This document shows positions 34,054 through 45,255 of a stretch of DNA of 64,000 nucleotides, piece after piece. Each line of letters begins with the position of its first letter. Position 1 is the first letter of the stretch. The DNA lies in contig CANTUQ010000323.1 in NCBI GenBank assembly GCA_947683425.1, positions 1 to 64,000 of the forward strand, written 5' to 3'. The stretch is from Excoecaria cochinchinensis. Its lineage: Eukaryota > Streptophyta > Magnoliopsida > Malpighiales > Euphorbiaceae. A program made the position numbers and the translations under genes. Below the pieces are notes generated by a model. That model was not told the origin of the DNA, searched no databases, and worked only from the letters and a program-made list of their open reading frames with translations.

Positions 34054-34298
34054 AGCATGCATGCAAAGATAGGATGATGTCCTGTCTCCCTGATACCGCA
34101 GCTGCGGTATCTATAAAGTAGATATCGCAGCTATCAGGACAGGACATCTGACTGTCTCCCTCAGGCTTGCCTCAATTCCGCAGGTCCCACCTGCGGTAAT
34201 TACCCAACCACCCCACTCCCAGAAATATTTTGGCATCCACACCAATTCCAGAATTATTTTTCCTTCAAACCCCATATAAATCTTTGTCCTTGGGGAAA

Positions 34299-34539
34299 GA
34301 TCGGGCCTTGTTTGGGGGCCAAGAAAGGATTAAAAAGGTTTGGAGGATCAAAATGGAGATTGGAAGATTAAGTTACAATTTTTCAATTTAGGCCATTCAC
34401 TTTGGCCTTTTAAGCGTGCATTTTTTTAAGTCACAGCCGTGACTTGAATGACTCAAGATCATGACTTCTTTTTTCATGGGTTTCATTTTTTTTATGCTCG
34501 TAAACACATTGTTTTTTGTAAGATAATGACTTACAGGGC
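34299..34539. other. Non-coding spacer between MULE and viral-like fragment
   Basis: No gene is seen. It contains GTCACAGCCGTGAC and nearby CATGACTT/AAGTCA inverted words like the LTR cassettes, so it may be an old LTR piece. Confidence 0.5.
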
Positions 34540-35306
34540 GTGAATCTTATCCCTGATCTGTTGAGCAGACAATCAAATCAAATTTTGGCTGTACCAGCAA
34601 TTTATATGTTCCAAGAGGTTTTTCTCATGCAAGGTGCTCCTCTAGATGTTCCTCCTCATCTCTCTCCTGAAGAGTTAAAAAATTTTGCTTAGGCCCAATT
34701 GTCCATCTATCAATCCAGATTAATAAGGAATTACTGTCCGCTTTATCTAGATCAACTAAGCTACCATCTTACATATCCTTTTGTAGCTTTAATAGGCTTC
34801 CTTAGCTTTAAGGCTGAAGATCCATTCATTTGACCCAAAGAGCTCATTATCTTCATGTGGTACTACTGCCATCTTTGTAGGGTAGCTTTTGAAATTCATA
34901 GCAAACATTTAGCTTGTCACATCCAAGGTCTCATTAATGGAACTCATCACAATCCTCACCTCAAAACCTTTTTAACCTGGTTCAGAGCTTTGTATCAATG
35001 GAAGATGATTCTTACTAGAGAAGCTCAAACCTATAGAGTCATTCATTCTTAGAATCTAAGGTCAACTTATATTTTCCATCGTCATCATATTTGGATAAAT
35101 GATCAATATATATATATGGCTTCATTAAATCATTATGGGATTTTGCCCGATTTTCTTCGAGAAGCTTGTATGAACTTCTGTCCAAAATTTATTCATAAGT
35201 GGTCTAATCTTATGCATCATCTCTTCGAAAGGAATGGAATAATTCCTAAGGAAATGTTGCCCAATTGGAAATATAAATTCATTCAATGGGAATCATATCC
35301 AGCAGA
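34540..35306 (+). pseudogene. Endogenous pararetrovirus (caulimovirid-like) fragment, 5' part
   Basis: One reading frame runs through the segment with three in-frame stops (TAG 34690, TGA 34831, TAG 35050), all explainable by single changes. It begins with IPDLLSR, which resembles the C-terminal end of RNase H in plant pararetroviruses, and continues as a tryptophan/histidine-rich region I cannot assign to a known domain. The frame is cut at 35306 by the Athila element and resumes at 47431. A TATA box and polyadenylation signal follow (47881-47952), as expected of the genomic promoter of a caulimovirid. Upstream viral genes are absent. An LTR-retrotransposon origin is possible, but I see no LTRs of its own. 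It is a broken relic. Confidence 0.45.
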
Positions 35307-36644
35307 TGTTGTCGATTTTCGCAAGTATACGAAATCGATTCTAGTAATAAAGAGTGAATGAGTTATCGTTCCCACGAGGACTGATGATCAAGTACCAAAC
35401 TATGATAATTTCCTATTATTTAGACAAGCAAAACTTAATTGATTAAAATAAATAGTAATTACGAAAATAGAACCACAAAAACAATTGAAAGATTAATAGA
35501 AATCAATAGATGAAAGGCAAGGGTATCTTTGACTTCACTTGAATTTACTTTTTCAATTATAACTATTAACAATAAAATTTAATTACTCAAGCAAGGAATA
35601 ATAATCCTTAAATATTTAACATGCTTTCCCAAGCTAAGCTAAACTTATTCACTAATGCCTATTAATCTTTTATAACAGATATTAATGAATGAATTTATGA
35701 ATATGATTATTCTCAATAAATTCCCACAAGTCAAGTTATATTATTTCCATTCAAACTTTGTTCTTGTGTTGTTTACAATTCAAATTCATTCTTAAAATTT
35801 TCCTTCCGTACTAATCTTAAGAAAATAGATCAATCAATTAATGGCCATTTAACTGATAGCATTAAGCATAATTATAGACAATTGCAAAAGTAAAGAAAGC
35901 TAATTGAAATAATTAAAAAGAGTAAAAATTCAAGCTACATCAAAGATAACCCTAAAGAAAATTTAGCTCATGTTAATCATGTTTAAGAATCCAAAATAAT
36001 AATTCAAATTCAATAACATAGTTAAAGCAAACTTAAAGTAGAGTAGAGATGAAAATCTTGGTGCTTGAAACTTTGATTCCAAATCTTGAGTTCTTCAATT
36101 CTTCTTCTTGTTTTCGTTCCCCCCCCCTTTGAGATAGAATGGCGTCTTTTTATGGAAAAAGTGTCCCAATTCGAATAGGAGAGCTCTAGGGCTTGTTTTG
36201 GAAGAAACCAAATAGAGTTGGAATTGGAAAACAATTAAAACATTCCATTCTCGTTCTTATTCCCGTCACCACACCCTCAGGTGGTGATTTTTGCCCAGTG
36301 TCACCACCTGAGGTGGTGAAACAATCTGCCCATCTAACCATCACAGCCTTGGATGGTGAAACTCTCTGGTTGCTTTCTTTCACCATTTAGCACCCTTTTT
36401 GGACCTCTAAAGCTTCCAATGAATTCTTTTTGTCTTCAAATGAACTCCTAACTCATTAATCATTGAAGATTAATAAAATTAACCTAAAACCACCAAGATT
36501 AACACAATTAAGCCAACTTAGCAATTAAAAGAAAAGAATTAAAAATTGTAACTAAAAGATAATGAAAATTAGCTACTAAACAACTATTCCAACCTAAAAT
36601 TTACTTAAAATGACCCATAAAAACCTATATAAAACCTACTAACA
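35307..36644 (-). repeat. 3' LTR of the Athila-type element
   Basis: It starts TGTTGTCG and ends CCTACTAACA on plus. It contains a palindrome cassette (36269-36385, CACCACC...GGTGGTG) and a TATA-like CCATAAAAAGACG on minus near 36150. Open frames at 36022-36390 recur in the other LTR and are not thought to be genes. Confidence 0.93.
36269..36385. repeat. Palindrome cassette in Athila LTR
   Basis: CACCACACCCTCAGGTGGTG, then CACCACCTGAGGTGGTG, then CATCACAGCCTTGGATGGTG: three hairpin-forming units. The same array is at about 47053-47171 in the other LTR. Confidence 0.8.
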
Positions 36645-36661
36645 ATATACCCCCAAACTTG
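36645..36661 (-). other. Polypurine tract of the Athila-type element
   Basis: On minus, AAGTTTGGGGGTATAT lies immediately before the 3' LTR. This is the second-strand primer position. Confidence 0.8.
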
Positions 36662-37176
36662 AACTTTGCTTGTCCTCGAGTAAAGAAGAATAAACCATAC
36701 TTTTAAACAATTCAAACTCAGATTTTCGGATGATAGCAACCAATCTTAACCAAGATAAGTAAAAGCAATATTTACTAATTATCACAAGCACATTTTCCTC
36801 TTTTTCTTTTTTCTTTTACAGCCCAAATCCAATGAAGTACAACTTCTTATAAACCATGATTTTCAAAGCTAAATTAACGTATCAAAAGCAGCTAGCATTT
36901 CACAATAAATTCTCATCAATCCATATTAAACATAACAAATGTCAACCAAGTTCTCAAGAATGAGATATAGAGAATTTAGAATCATGACCACACAGTTAAG
37001 TTTTGATAAGAGTTAAGTAAATACATAGGAAAACATGTACTCAACCTGCCAAGATAAATAAAATTTACAAATTCGTGCAAATAAACTTAGAGAATACAGG
37101 AGCCATAATTTTTTTTTTCTTTTTATTCACTTTTCCTATTTGAGGCATTTTTAATGGCTTTTGTTCGAGCTTATAT

Positions 37177-37450
37177 CGGCCCCTATGGGGGTACACTCTC
37201 CCAACACTGATTGTTTCCATACACAAAGCTCATTACCGAGACTTTGCTTAAGGGAAACAGGTCCGAACCACCTGAATCAACCAGCGATGGTGAACCATTT
37301 TTTTTCACGTGGCAAATTTCGAGCTATGAACGGCCCCTACAGGATAAAGCTCTCCCAGCATTGATCTTTTCCATTCACAAGGATCATTACCGAAACCTTG
37401 CTTAAGGGGAACAAGTGCCGTACCACTTGAACCGATCAATGTTGGTAAAC
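37177..37450. repeat. Two-copy tandem repeat in Athila 3' untranslated region
   Basis: A segment beginning CGGCCCCTA and including CTCTCCCARCAYTGAT and CATTACCGARAC recurs 154 bases later. The whole 36662-38128 stretch between the polypurine tract and ORF-1 is otherwise AT-rich and non-coding. Confidence 0.7.
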
Positions 37451-38128
37451 CACTTCTCAAAAAGGAAAAGATAGATATTTATTATTATTATTTTTTTTTT
37501 GGACATCCCATATTTCTAAATTCATTGCTCAAAAATTAAAAGTCTATGCATATCAAGGCAAGGTTGAAATAAAGTTTTCAAATGCATTAACAGTGTCTCT
37601 TGCAAGCAAGTTTAATTTCTTAGAACTCATACATCCTATTCTTGAGAAACATAGTTAAAATTAATCATGCTGGATGCAAAAAGATGAGAAAAAACCATTT
37701 GTGCTAGCTTATTAAAATAAATTAATCTAGATATGAAAGTCATAATTTAGAAAGTTTGTTCATCGACAGATTGAAACTTAAGCACAAAATTATTAAGCTA
37801 ACTTAGCCACTATCAACTATACTCTACCTTATCTTAGTCTTTAATTAGATGCCATCATCCGAAATCGAGCTCAAATACATTCAAATGCAAATGCCAACCG
37901 AGGTCCAAGCAAATTTCAAGTTCAAATTAATTAAAAAAAAAAAAAATTTCAAAGGCAAAATAAACCATACAAAAACAAATTACAGCCACCTGCCACACCC
38001 CCAAACTTAAAATATGCATTGTCCTCAAAGCATGAAAATGATAAGCAGGGAAGGAAAAGAAACAAAATAATTAGTAAGATAAATTAGAACACTTCCCTGA
38101 AATTGTGAGGATGACATGGCATGAGAGA

Positions 38129-39340
38129 TTACGGAGGTGGACGAAAATATGGTACGAGAGATGCAATTAAGAACTCCACGCGATCCCGCAGGGTGGAGAT
38201 CTGCGCTTGCACATCATCAATTCTGGCATCAATATGATCTTTCAATTGCTCAATAGTGAAGGTGGTGTTGGAGGAGCTTGGTTCAGTGAGTAGGAAAATC
38301 GGGCTCTCTTCATGCTCGGTTGGCTCTTCTAGGTTGTCATTCACATCCTGAACCTGGTGTTTCTCAATAGGAATAGAATTGCCATTTCTATCTAACAACA
38401 TCCATTGGTTAGCATCCCATTTACAGAATTCCATAGATTGAAGAGTTTCAAAATCCACATAACTGGATTGTATTGAAAACGGACCCAAGTTTCCTATTCT
38501 AAAATGTTTTGCTATGGCTGTAACAAAGCCTCCTACAACAATTTTTCCTTTCTCTTTCTCACTCACCTTTTTGAGGTGGTCCAAAAGCCAAACTCCACCA
38601 TTAACCAGGATACCTTGATGCATGCAATACAAAAAGAATAATTCAGATTTGGTGACAGACCCTTGGCTATTACCTCTACTACAAAAAGTATGAGACAACA
38701 CCCTTTGAATATAACGAAATGCATGCAACAACTTAGAAGATTTACTTACAGCAGGGTGAAATTCTTCACTACTATCAGCAAGGATGCGCCAAGCACCAGA
38801 CATACTAAAATTCTTAGGATATGAACGATGACCTTGGTTGGACAACTTAAAGATAGAATTCAGAGTTGGTAAATTGAGTTTATAGTTCTTATTTCTAAGT
38901 CTAAATGTGAATGTATCGGTATCATTCATATAGTGTGGGCTTATATCACATTTAAAAGAGCTTAGAAATTCTAAGGTCAGATCATGATAACTATGATTTT
39001 CAAAATTCATGAACAATTCCCAACTAATTCCTTTCATTAATGCATACACATCATTAAACAGACCCAAAGTCTGAAGCATATTCTTATCAAAAAATTTCAT
39101 AGCACCATGGTGTCTATTGCAGATTTGTTCATACCTAATTTGCTGGAATGGTGTACCAAATTGAAAATTAGGCTCACCTAATCTTTGAGGTTCGACAGCT
39201 TCCTGCTCTTTGATGGTGGCTGGCATTGGTCTCGATTTCTTCTTAGATGGTTTTCCCTGTTTTTGCTGCCTTGCAGTCGTTTTCCTGCCTTTGGTAGTTG
39301 AAGTATCCGCACTCTTCCTTTTCACACCTTCTCTACCCAT
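38129..39340 (-). CDS. ATHILA ORF-1 protein, 403 aa, intact
   Basis: This uninterrupted frame of 403 codons lies between pol and the 3' LTR. A basic N terminus (KRK, KKKSRP clusters, about residues 5-40) could act in nuclear entry or nucleic-acid binding. The central region (about 130-180) has YHDLTLEFLSSFKCD and FTFRLRNKNYKLNLPTLNSIF, which match the pattern of the ATHILA ORF-1 family. A serine/acidic stretch and a predicted coiled coil (IDARIDDVQAQISTLRDRVEFL) close the protein. I see no signal peptide or membrane segment, so an envelope role is not supported. The function of this family is unknown. It is the only long intact frame in the element, in contrast to the decayed pol. Confidence 0.8.
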   Translation of the reverse strand: MGREGVKRKSADTSTTKGRKTTARQQKQGKPSKKKSRPMPATIKEQEAVEPQRLGEPNFQFGTPFQQIRYEQICNRHHGAMKFFDKNMLQTLGLFNDVYALMKGISWELFMNFENHSYHDLTLEFLSSFKCDISPHYMNDTDTFTFRLRNKNYKLNLPTLNSIFKLSNQGHRSYPKNFSMSGAWRILADSSEEFHPAVSKSSKLLHAFRYIQRVLSHTFCSRGNSQGSVTKSELFFLYCMHQGILVNGGVWLLDHLKKVSEKEKGKIVVGGFVTAIAKHFRIGNLGPFSIQSSYVDFETLQSMEFCKWDANQWMLLDRNGNSIPIEKHQVQDVNDNLEEPTEHEESPIFLLTEPSSSNTTFTIEQLKDHIDARIDDVQAQISTLRDRVEFLIASLVPYFRPPP

Positions 39341-40706
39341 AGATTACCCCAAAAAATCACAATTCAAAAAGAAACACACTCGAGTTTATCAGCCAGTAAT
39401 TGACCAAACTACTCACAAGTCTAACAGAGAAGATGTAAGAGTTCAACAATACTAATTAGCTACAAAAAACTCAAAATTAACAGCAAGTTCAGTTTCAAAG
39501 TAGCCGCAACAAAGCAAAAACCACAAAATTAAATTATCACAAATGCAAAACACAAACCACTAATTAAGCAATTCTAACTGTAACTATACGTTAAAACAGA
39601 ACTAAATAACAACCAAAGAGAAAAAAAATAATAAATAAACAAAAATAAGAAAATAAAATAAAGTCTCAAAAAGACTGCCCTGTTCTTCGAGGTGTTGCGA
39701 CGGTGAGCAGATATGGGGCGGCACTGGCTAGGGCAGGGGACAGGTGCGACACTTCGAAAGCTAGACTGGAGGCTAGGCAACGGTGATGGTGGCAGAACTC
39801 CCTCGTTGTGGTCGGTGGCGCTGCTCCGTCGTAAGTTACGTCTGGAAATAATAAACTAATATTGAGAGAGGAGTGTCTGATTTTTAAAATCCCCAATTAG
39901 AAAAACTAGGGATTTAAGAACACAACTTGAAATGGGTAGAATCTCTGCTTAGATGAAGACGAATGAGAAGAAGAAGAAGAAAAGAATGATCAAGACAAAA
40001 TCGGGAGGGCAAAGTAAAGCAATTTGGGTTCTTTGAGAGAATGCAGTTCACGAGGGGACCTAGTGAGGTTTGAGGTTTTATTGTGCCTAAATTAAAGGAA
40101 AAGAAAATACTGCACGGGCTAAGCATGTGAAAGGGTCTGCTTAAAAATGAAATATTGAAATAATATGAACCCAAGAGATGCTATAAATGATTCCACGGGG
40201 TGAAATCGTGAAAGCCACTGCCTTTATGCAATTGTGTAGTTTACTTTTCCTTTTTTCAATTTCCCATTTCACACTTTACTCTCGTGGAACCCACTGGTCA
40301 CATGCCAATTTGTTTGATTTTGGCAATTTCCCTTTTCATTTCACGCTATTGCCATGTGAAAGCCACTGTTCCCATTTTATTATTTTGTCTTCTTTAGCCT
40401 TGGTTTCTCACTTCTTCACGTTTGAACGTTTGCTTTTTTTTTTTCACTTGCCAATTTAAATCTGCAAAAGAGAAGGAAAAAAAATATAATTTTAAAATGC
40501 AAAAAAAAAAAAAAAATAATAATCACTAATTAATAATAATAATAAAATATATATATAAATAAATATTAAGCTACTAAAAATCTACTTAAATTTAAAATAA
40601 ATAAATAAATAAAATAAATTAAACTAATTATTTTTTTTTTAATGATTGGGTTGCCTCCCAATTAGCGCTTTATTTAATGTCTATAGCTAGACCAAGTTAC
40701 TCCCTT
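39341..40706 (-). other. Athila region between ORF-1 and integrase
   Basis: No gene is supported. It includes a low-complexity A/T stretch (40480-40650) and a more GC-rich block (39670-39840) that may be the leader of the ORF-1 transcript. Short frames here show no domain. Confidence 0.6.
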
Positions 40707-41243
40707 TTACTCGAGTTGGAGGACTTCGATGGATGAGATGTTATCACCCTCGAAATAAGGTTTCAATCGGTGCCCGTTTACTTTAAAAGTGCGATCCTCA
40801 CTTTGAACTTTAATAGCTCCATGAGAGAAAATCCTTAAAATTGTGAATGGACCAGACCAACGAGATCGAAGCTTACCTGGAAAAAGCTTAAGACGAGAGT
40901 TAAATAGCAAAACCTTTTGTCCAATATAAAACTCGTGTCTTACAATATGTTTGTCATACCACTTCTTGGTCCGTTCTTTATAAATTTTGGCATTCTCATA
41001 AGCTTGAAGGCGAAATTCATCCATTTCATTTAGTTGTAACACTCTTTTTTCTCCTACAGCTCCTTCATCAAAATTTAACAGTCTCATTGCCCAATATGCT
41101 TTATGTTCCAATTCCACTGGCAAGTGGCATGATTTTCCATATACCAACCGATACGGGGACATCCCAATTGGAGTCTTGAATGCTGTTCTATATGCCCATA
41201 ATGCATCATCGAGTTTCCGTGCCCAATCTTTCCTAGAAGACAC
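40707..41243 (-). pseudogene. Athila integrase C-terminal part
   Basis: This is the end of the integrase polyprotein: DWARKLDDALWAYRTAFKTP followed by GMSPYRLVYGKSCHLPVELEHKA, the conserved post-core block of plant gypsy integrases. Then comes the C-terminal DNA-binding domain (KVLLFNSRLKLFPGKLRSRW, then GPF, and HRLKPY near the end). It is out of frame with the integrase core at 41084-42151 because of a shift near 41240. No chromodomain is present, as expected for Athila. Confidence 0.88.
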
Positions 41244-42151
41244 ACCGTTTTCTCAAGAATCCTTTTGATTTCCCTGTTAGATATTTCAACTTGTTCGCTG
41301 GTTTGAGGATGATACGGTGTTCCTACACGATAAGTCACACCATATTTCATTAGTAAGGAATCTAAATAACGATTGCAAAAATGTTTACCTCCATCGCTGA
41401 TAATAGCTCGTGGGGTTCCAAAATGGGCAAAAATATTCTTCCGTAGGAACTTCATAACGCTTTTAGCATCATTATTTGGCAACGTCACTGCTTCCACCCA
41501 TTTAGACACATAATCCACTGCCATCAAGATGTACTGGTTTGAGCCAGATTTTGGAAATGGACCCATAAAGTCGATTCCCCATACGTCAAATAACTCAACT
41601 TCTAAAATGTTTTGTAGTGGCATCTCATTTCTCATGGAAAGGTTACCTATTCTTTGACATCTATCACAAGTAAAAATAAAATGAAAAGCATTTTTGAACA
41701 AGTTAGGCCAATAAAAACCGCATTGTAATACCTTAGCTGCCATTTTAGAGTGTCCAAAATGACCACCACATTCAAGAGTATGACAATGTCTTAAAATATC
41801 ATTCATTTCATGCTCAGGAACACATCGCCTAATAATCTGATTAGCACATAATCTAAACAAGTATGGGTCTTCCCAATAATAATATTTAACATCAGAAAAG
41901 AATTTCTTCTTTTGCTGATATGTCAAATTTGAGGGAATTATTTCACAAGCTAGATAGTTGGCTATATCAGCATACCATGGTATTTGAGTTGCAAAGATCG
42001 CATACAGTTGTTCATCAGGAAATGATTCATTGATTGAGCACTCATTATCATCAGTTCTCTCTAATTCCAGTCTAGAGAGATGGTCAGCTACCGCATTCTC
42101 AGCACCTTTCTTATCTCGAATTTCAAAATCAAATTCCTGCAAAAGTAACAC
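41084..42151 (-). pseudogene. Athila RNase H end and integrase core
   Basis: It opens with the RNase H end (FEIRDKKGAENAVADHLSRLE), then the integrase HHCC zinc domain (GGHFGHSKMAAKVLQ, CDRCQRIGN) and the catalytic core. Acidic residues are visible in WGIDFMGPFP, AIISDGGKHFCN and the E of SEQVEISNREIK, so the DDE triad is present. The frame ends shortly after at a frameshift, and another frameshift (one base missing near 42156) cuts it from RNase H upstream. Confidence 0.92.
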
Positions 42152-42159
42152 CCATCTAA

Positions 42160-42684
42160 TTATCGTGGTTTGGCATCTTTCTTTTGAAGGAGATACTTAA
42201 TAGCTGAATGGTCAGTGAAGACTATTGTTTTATTTCCTATCAAATAAGAACGAAATTTATCAAAAGAAAAAACAATAGCTAAAAGCTCATTTTCAGTGGT
42301 TGCATAATTAAGTTGCGCATCATTTAGAGTCCGACTAGCATAGTAGATAACATGCAACTTTTTGTCCTTTCTTTGTCCAAGAACCGCTCCCACTGCGACG
42401 TCACTCGCGTCACACATCAATTCAAATGGCAACTCCCAATTTGGTGATGCCATAATTGGTGCCGATGTAAGCTCCTTTTTCAATCTGTTAAAAGCAATTA
42501 AACACTCTTCGTTAAAATCAAAAGGCATATCTTTGGCTAACAAATTACAAAGAGGTTTAGTGATTTTAGAGAAATCTTTGATGAACCGGCGGTAAAATCC
42601 CGCATGCCCAAGAAAGCTTCGTACTCCCTTAACCGAGGTTGGAGGTGGTAATTTTTCAATTACTTCAATTTTCGCTTTATCCAC
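42160..42684 (-). pseudogene. Athila RT thumb/RNase H part
   Basis: RSFLGHAGFYRRFIKDFSKI marks the RT connection; FELMCDASDVAVGAVLGQR is the start of RNase H with its first aspartate; TTENELLAIVFSFDKFRSYL and FTDHSAIKYLL follow. It ends KKDAKPR then a frameshift. It is separated from the RT palm by a TAA at 42700. Confidence 0.92.
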
Positions 42685-42699
42685 CTCAATGCCGTGCTC

Positions 42700-43335
42700 T
42701 TAAATCTTGTGACCTAGAACAATTCCTTCCTGCACCATAAAATGACACTTTTCCCAATTTAAGACTAAGTTAGTCTCTTCACATCTTTGTAAGACTCGGG
42801 AAAGGTTAGTTAGACAATGATCAAAAGAGGAACCAAAAATAGAAAAATCATCCATAAAAACTTCAATAAAATCCTCAATCATATCAGAAAATATAGCCAT
42901 CATACACCTTTGAAAAGTCGCTGGTGCATTACACAGGCCGAATGGCATTCTTCTATAAGCAAAGGTACCATATGGACATGTAAATGTAGTTTTCTCTTGG
43001 TCCTCCGGTGCGATGGGAATCTGTAAATAACCTGAATATCCATCTAGAAAGTAATAATATTTATATCCTGCAAGTCTTTCAATAATTTGATCCACAAAAG
43101 GTAAGGGAAAATGGTCTTTACGTGTTGCATTGTTAAGTTTCCTAAAATCAATACATACAAGCCAACCTGTTACTGTTCTAGTTTGTATTAGTTCATTATT
43201 TTCATTAGCTACAACAGTAATTCCCCCTTTCTTAGGCACAACTTGTGTAGGACTAACCCAATTGCTATCTGAGATAGGATATATAATTCCTGCATCTAAA
43301 AGTTTGATGACTTCCTTCTTCACAACTTCCTTCAT
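42700..43335 (-). pseudogene. Athila reverse transcriptase, fingers and palm
   Basis: This contains the RT core: IIYPISDSNWVSPTQVVPKK, CIDFRKLNNATRKDHFPLPF, YCGF-region MPFGLCNAPATFQRCM, and the catalytic box FMDDFSIFG. An in-frame TGA (43351-43353) separates it from the linker, and a TAA (42700-42702) follows GHKI where serine is usual. The catalytic residues themselves are intact. Confidence 0.93.
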
Positions 43336-43350
43336 ACTAGGATTTAATCT

Positions 43351-43794
43351 TCATTGAGGTTCAATTGAAGGTTTGTGATTTTCTTCCATTAAAATTTTAT
43401 GCATGCACAAAGAAGGGCTAACCCCCTTAATGTCAGCTATTGTCCAACCTATAGCTCTAATATATGATCTTAGAACATACAATAATTTTTTTTCTTGTTC
43501 CTTAGTCAAATCAGCAGCTATGATTACAGGAAGAGTAGAAAATTCTCCTAAAAAGGCATACCTGAGATGAGCTGGAAGTTGCTTAAGCTCTAATGTAGGA
43601 GCTCTAACAATGGAAGGTACTGCAGGGGTTGATTCCTTCTCACGTTTCTCAAACACTTGCTTCATTTCAGCATAGGTCTTATCAAGACCTTTCTTTGATC
43701 CACCTTTTTTATATCCTCCCACCTGTATCTCATCAATCTCCACCAACTCATTAGAACACAAAATTCGGGTTGATTTAAAGTTTCTTCCACACAT
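43351..43794 (-). pseudogene. Athila protease-RT linker
   Basis: The linker of Athila-type pol has the words ELKQLPAHLRYAFLGE and LPVIIAADLTKEQEKKLL, followed by AIGWTIADIKGVSPSLCMHK, the usual block just before RT. It is in the correct order between protease and RT. Confidence 0.9.
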
Positions 43795-43877
43795 TCATCA
43801 ATAATATCAACCCGATTACAATCAGAAAAATCAGAGGGGTATTTAGAAGCATTAAAAACATTAAAAGTTACCTTTTC

Positions 43878-44366
43878 TTATCCCACTCTCAATGTCAACT
43901 TAACTTGTTCTACATCAATTAAGGCGCGTCCAGTGTGGAGAAAAGGTCTTCCTAAAATCAGTGGTACTTCTCCTTCCTCTTCCATGTCAAGAATTATAAA
44001 ATCAGCAGGAAAGATGAATTTTTCAATTTTGACAAGAATGTCTTTAATTACACCCAAAGGATGTCTGATCGATCTATCCGCTAGCTGCAATGACACGGTG
44101 GTGGGTTTAACTTCCCCCAATCCTAATTTTTTAAACAAAGAAAAGGGCATTAGATTTATGCTAGCACCAAGATCACATAAAGCTTTACTACTCTCATTAT
44201 TTCCTATTTTGCAATCAACAATAAAACTCCCTGGATCTTTTAGTTTTTGAGGTAGTTTTCTCTGAATAATGGCACTGCATTCAGCTGTCAACTTCACCGT
44301 CTCATATTCCTCCAACCTTCTCTTTTTGGTAAGAATTTTCTTCAAAAATTTAGCATATGATGGCAT
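43878..44366 (-). pseudogene. Athila aspartic protease
   Basis: The retropepsin motif appears as LCDLGASINLMP (D-L-G-A in place of D-S/T-G-A, as is common in Athila), with the second conserved block ADFIILDMEEEGEVPLILGR. It ends at a stop near 43876; the frame continues with VTFNVF towards the linker. Confidence 0.92.
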
Positions 44367-45015
44367 TTCTGCTAAAGCCTCTGCAAAAGGAATGTTAATG
44401 TGCAGATTTTTAAAGATATCTAAAAATTTAAGGAAATTCTTATCTTCTTTATGCTTTTGAAGTCGTTGAGGAAAAGGAACTGGTGGAACATAAGGCTTGA
44501 CTTGCTCGGATTCCTTTTTTTTTCATATCATCTTCTTCTTTCTTGTCATTGCTGTCCGTTTTTTCCTTTCTTGATACATCAGCTTCCTTATTCGTTTGCT
44601 CTTCTAGCTCTCTACCATTCCTCAATGTAACTGCCTTTAATTATTCCTTTGGATTTGTCTCTGTATTGCTCGATAAATTACCTTGAGTTCTATTTGTCAT
44701 GGCTTGAGCCAATTGACCAATTTGAAGCTCTAAATTCTTGATAGAGGCTTGTTGATTTTGAAATGTAGTCTTGGTATCGACCATGAAATCTGTGGTTGCT
44801 TTGGTCAGGTTAGTAACTAAATCTTCTAATGAAGTTTTCTTCTCTTGCTGCTAAAATCTAGGTGGAGGTCTTTGCACATTCTGCTGGTTAGTCCATGAGA
44901 AATTAGTTCGCCATCCAGTGTTGTACGTGTTAGAATATGGGTTGTGCTGTTGGCGGCCCTGATTAGCTAAATAATGAGCTTGCTCCGAATTTGGCTGATT
45001 AAAAGATACCTCCTC
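44367..45015 (-). pseudogene. Athila gag-protease spacer
   Basis: A single frame with several stops (for example near 44850 and 44640) reads asparagine/glutamine-rich sequence (NPYSNTYNTGW...NFSWTNQ), then a predicted coiled coil (KNLELQIGQLAQAMTNR), then the VTLRNGRELEE block and a lysine-rich segment leading to PYVPPVPFPQRLQKH. This order is typical of Athila. The stops show decay. Confidence 0.75.
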
Positions 45016-45255
45016 TTAGCACTCATTGGTTCCATGTTGTCCACCACACGTTTCACATACCTGCATATAAGAATGAACAGCATTTAGTCCTAATTTATCA
45101 ACTTTGCTAACTAAAGCATCTATTTTAATATTAAGAGCAGAAATAGCATCAATTTCTAGAACTCCATTGGGTTTCTTGAGGGTGCTTCTGTCGGAAGAGT
45201 TGTACATATAGTTGTTCATTGCTATTTCCTCAAGAAGCTTCATTGCATCATCCAT
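45016..45255 (-). pseudogene. Athila gag C-terminal part with zinc-knuckle remnant
   Basis: MDDAMKLLEEIAMNNYMY is the post-core gag helix. CETCGGQHGTNEC follows, a CCHC-type motif whose last spacing is cut by a stop. It lies in frame with the upstream gag; only the TAA at 45256-45258 separates them. Confidence 0.88.

Larger units (their letters stand above)
16770..34289 (+). mobile_element. Mutator-like element (MULE), 17.5 kb including nested insertions
   Basis: Long terminal inverted repeats begin GGGGACAAAGATTTATATGG at the left and end with the complement (ATATAAATCTTTGTCC) at the right, with further matches (TAATTCTGGATTTGGTGTG-like) over roughly 100 bp. Identical 9-bp direct repeats TTGGGGAAA flank it at 16761-16769 and 34290-34298, the size diagnostic of Mutator transposition. 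It encodes a MuDR-type transposase on plus (17838-30246, broken up) and a plant mobile domain protein on minus (32860-30453). Three insertions account for about 9.2 kb, so the original element was about 8.3 kb. Stops in both genes show this copy is no longer autonomous. Confidence 0.92.

Noticed and set aside
36193..36390. 65-codon frame conserved in both Athila LTRs
   Set aside because: The conservation follows from the LTRs being near-identical copies; it crosses the palindrome cassette.
38129..39340. ORF-1 as a retroviral envelope
   Set aside because: No signal peptide, membrane segment or cleavage site; its motifs fit the ATHILA ORF-1 family.
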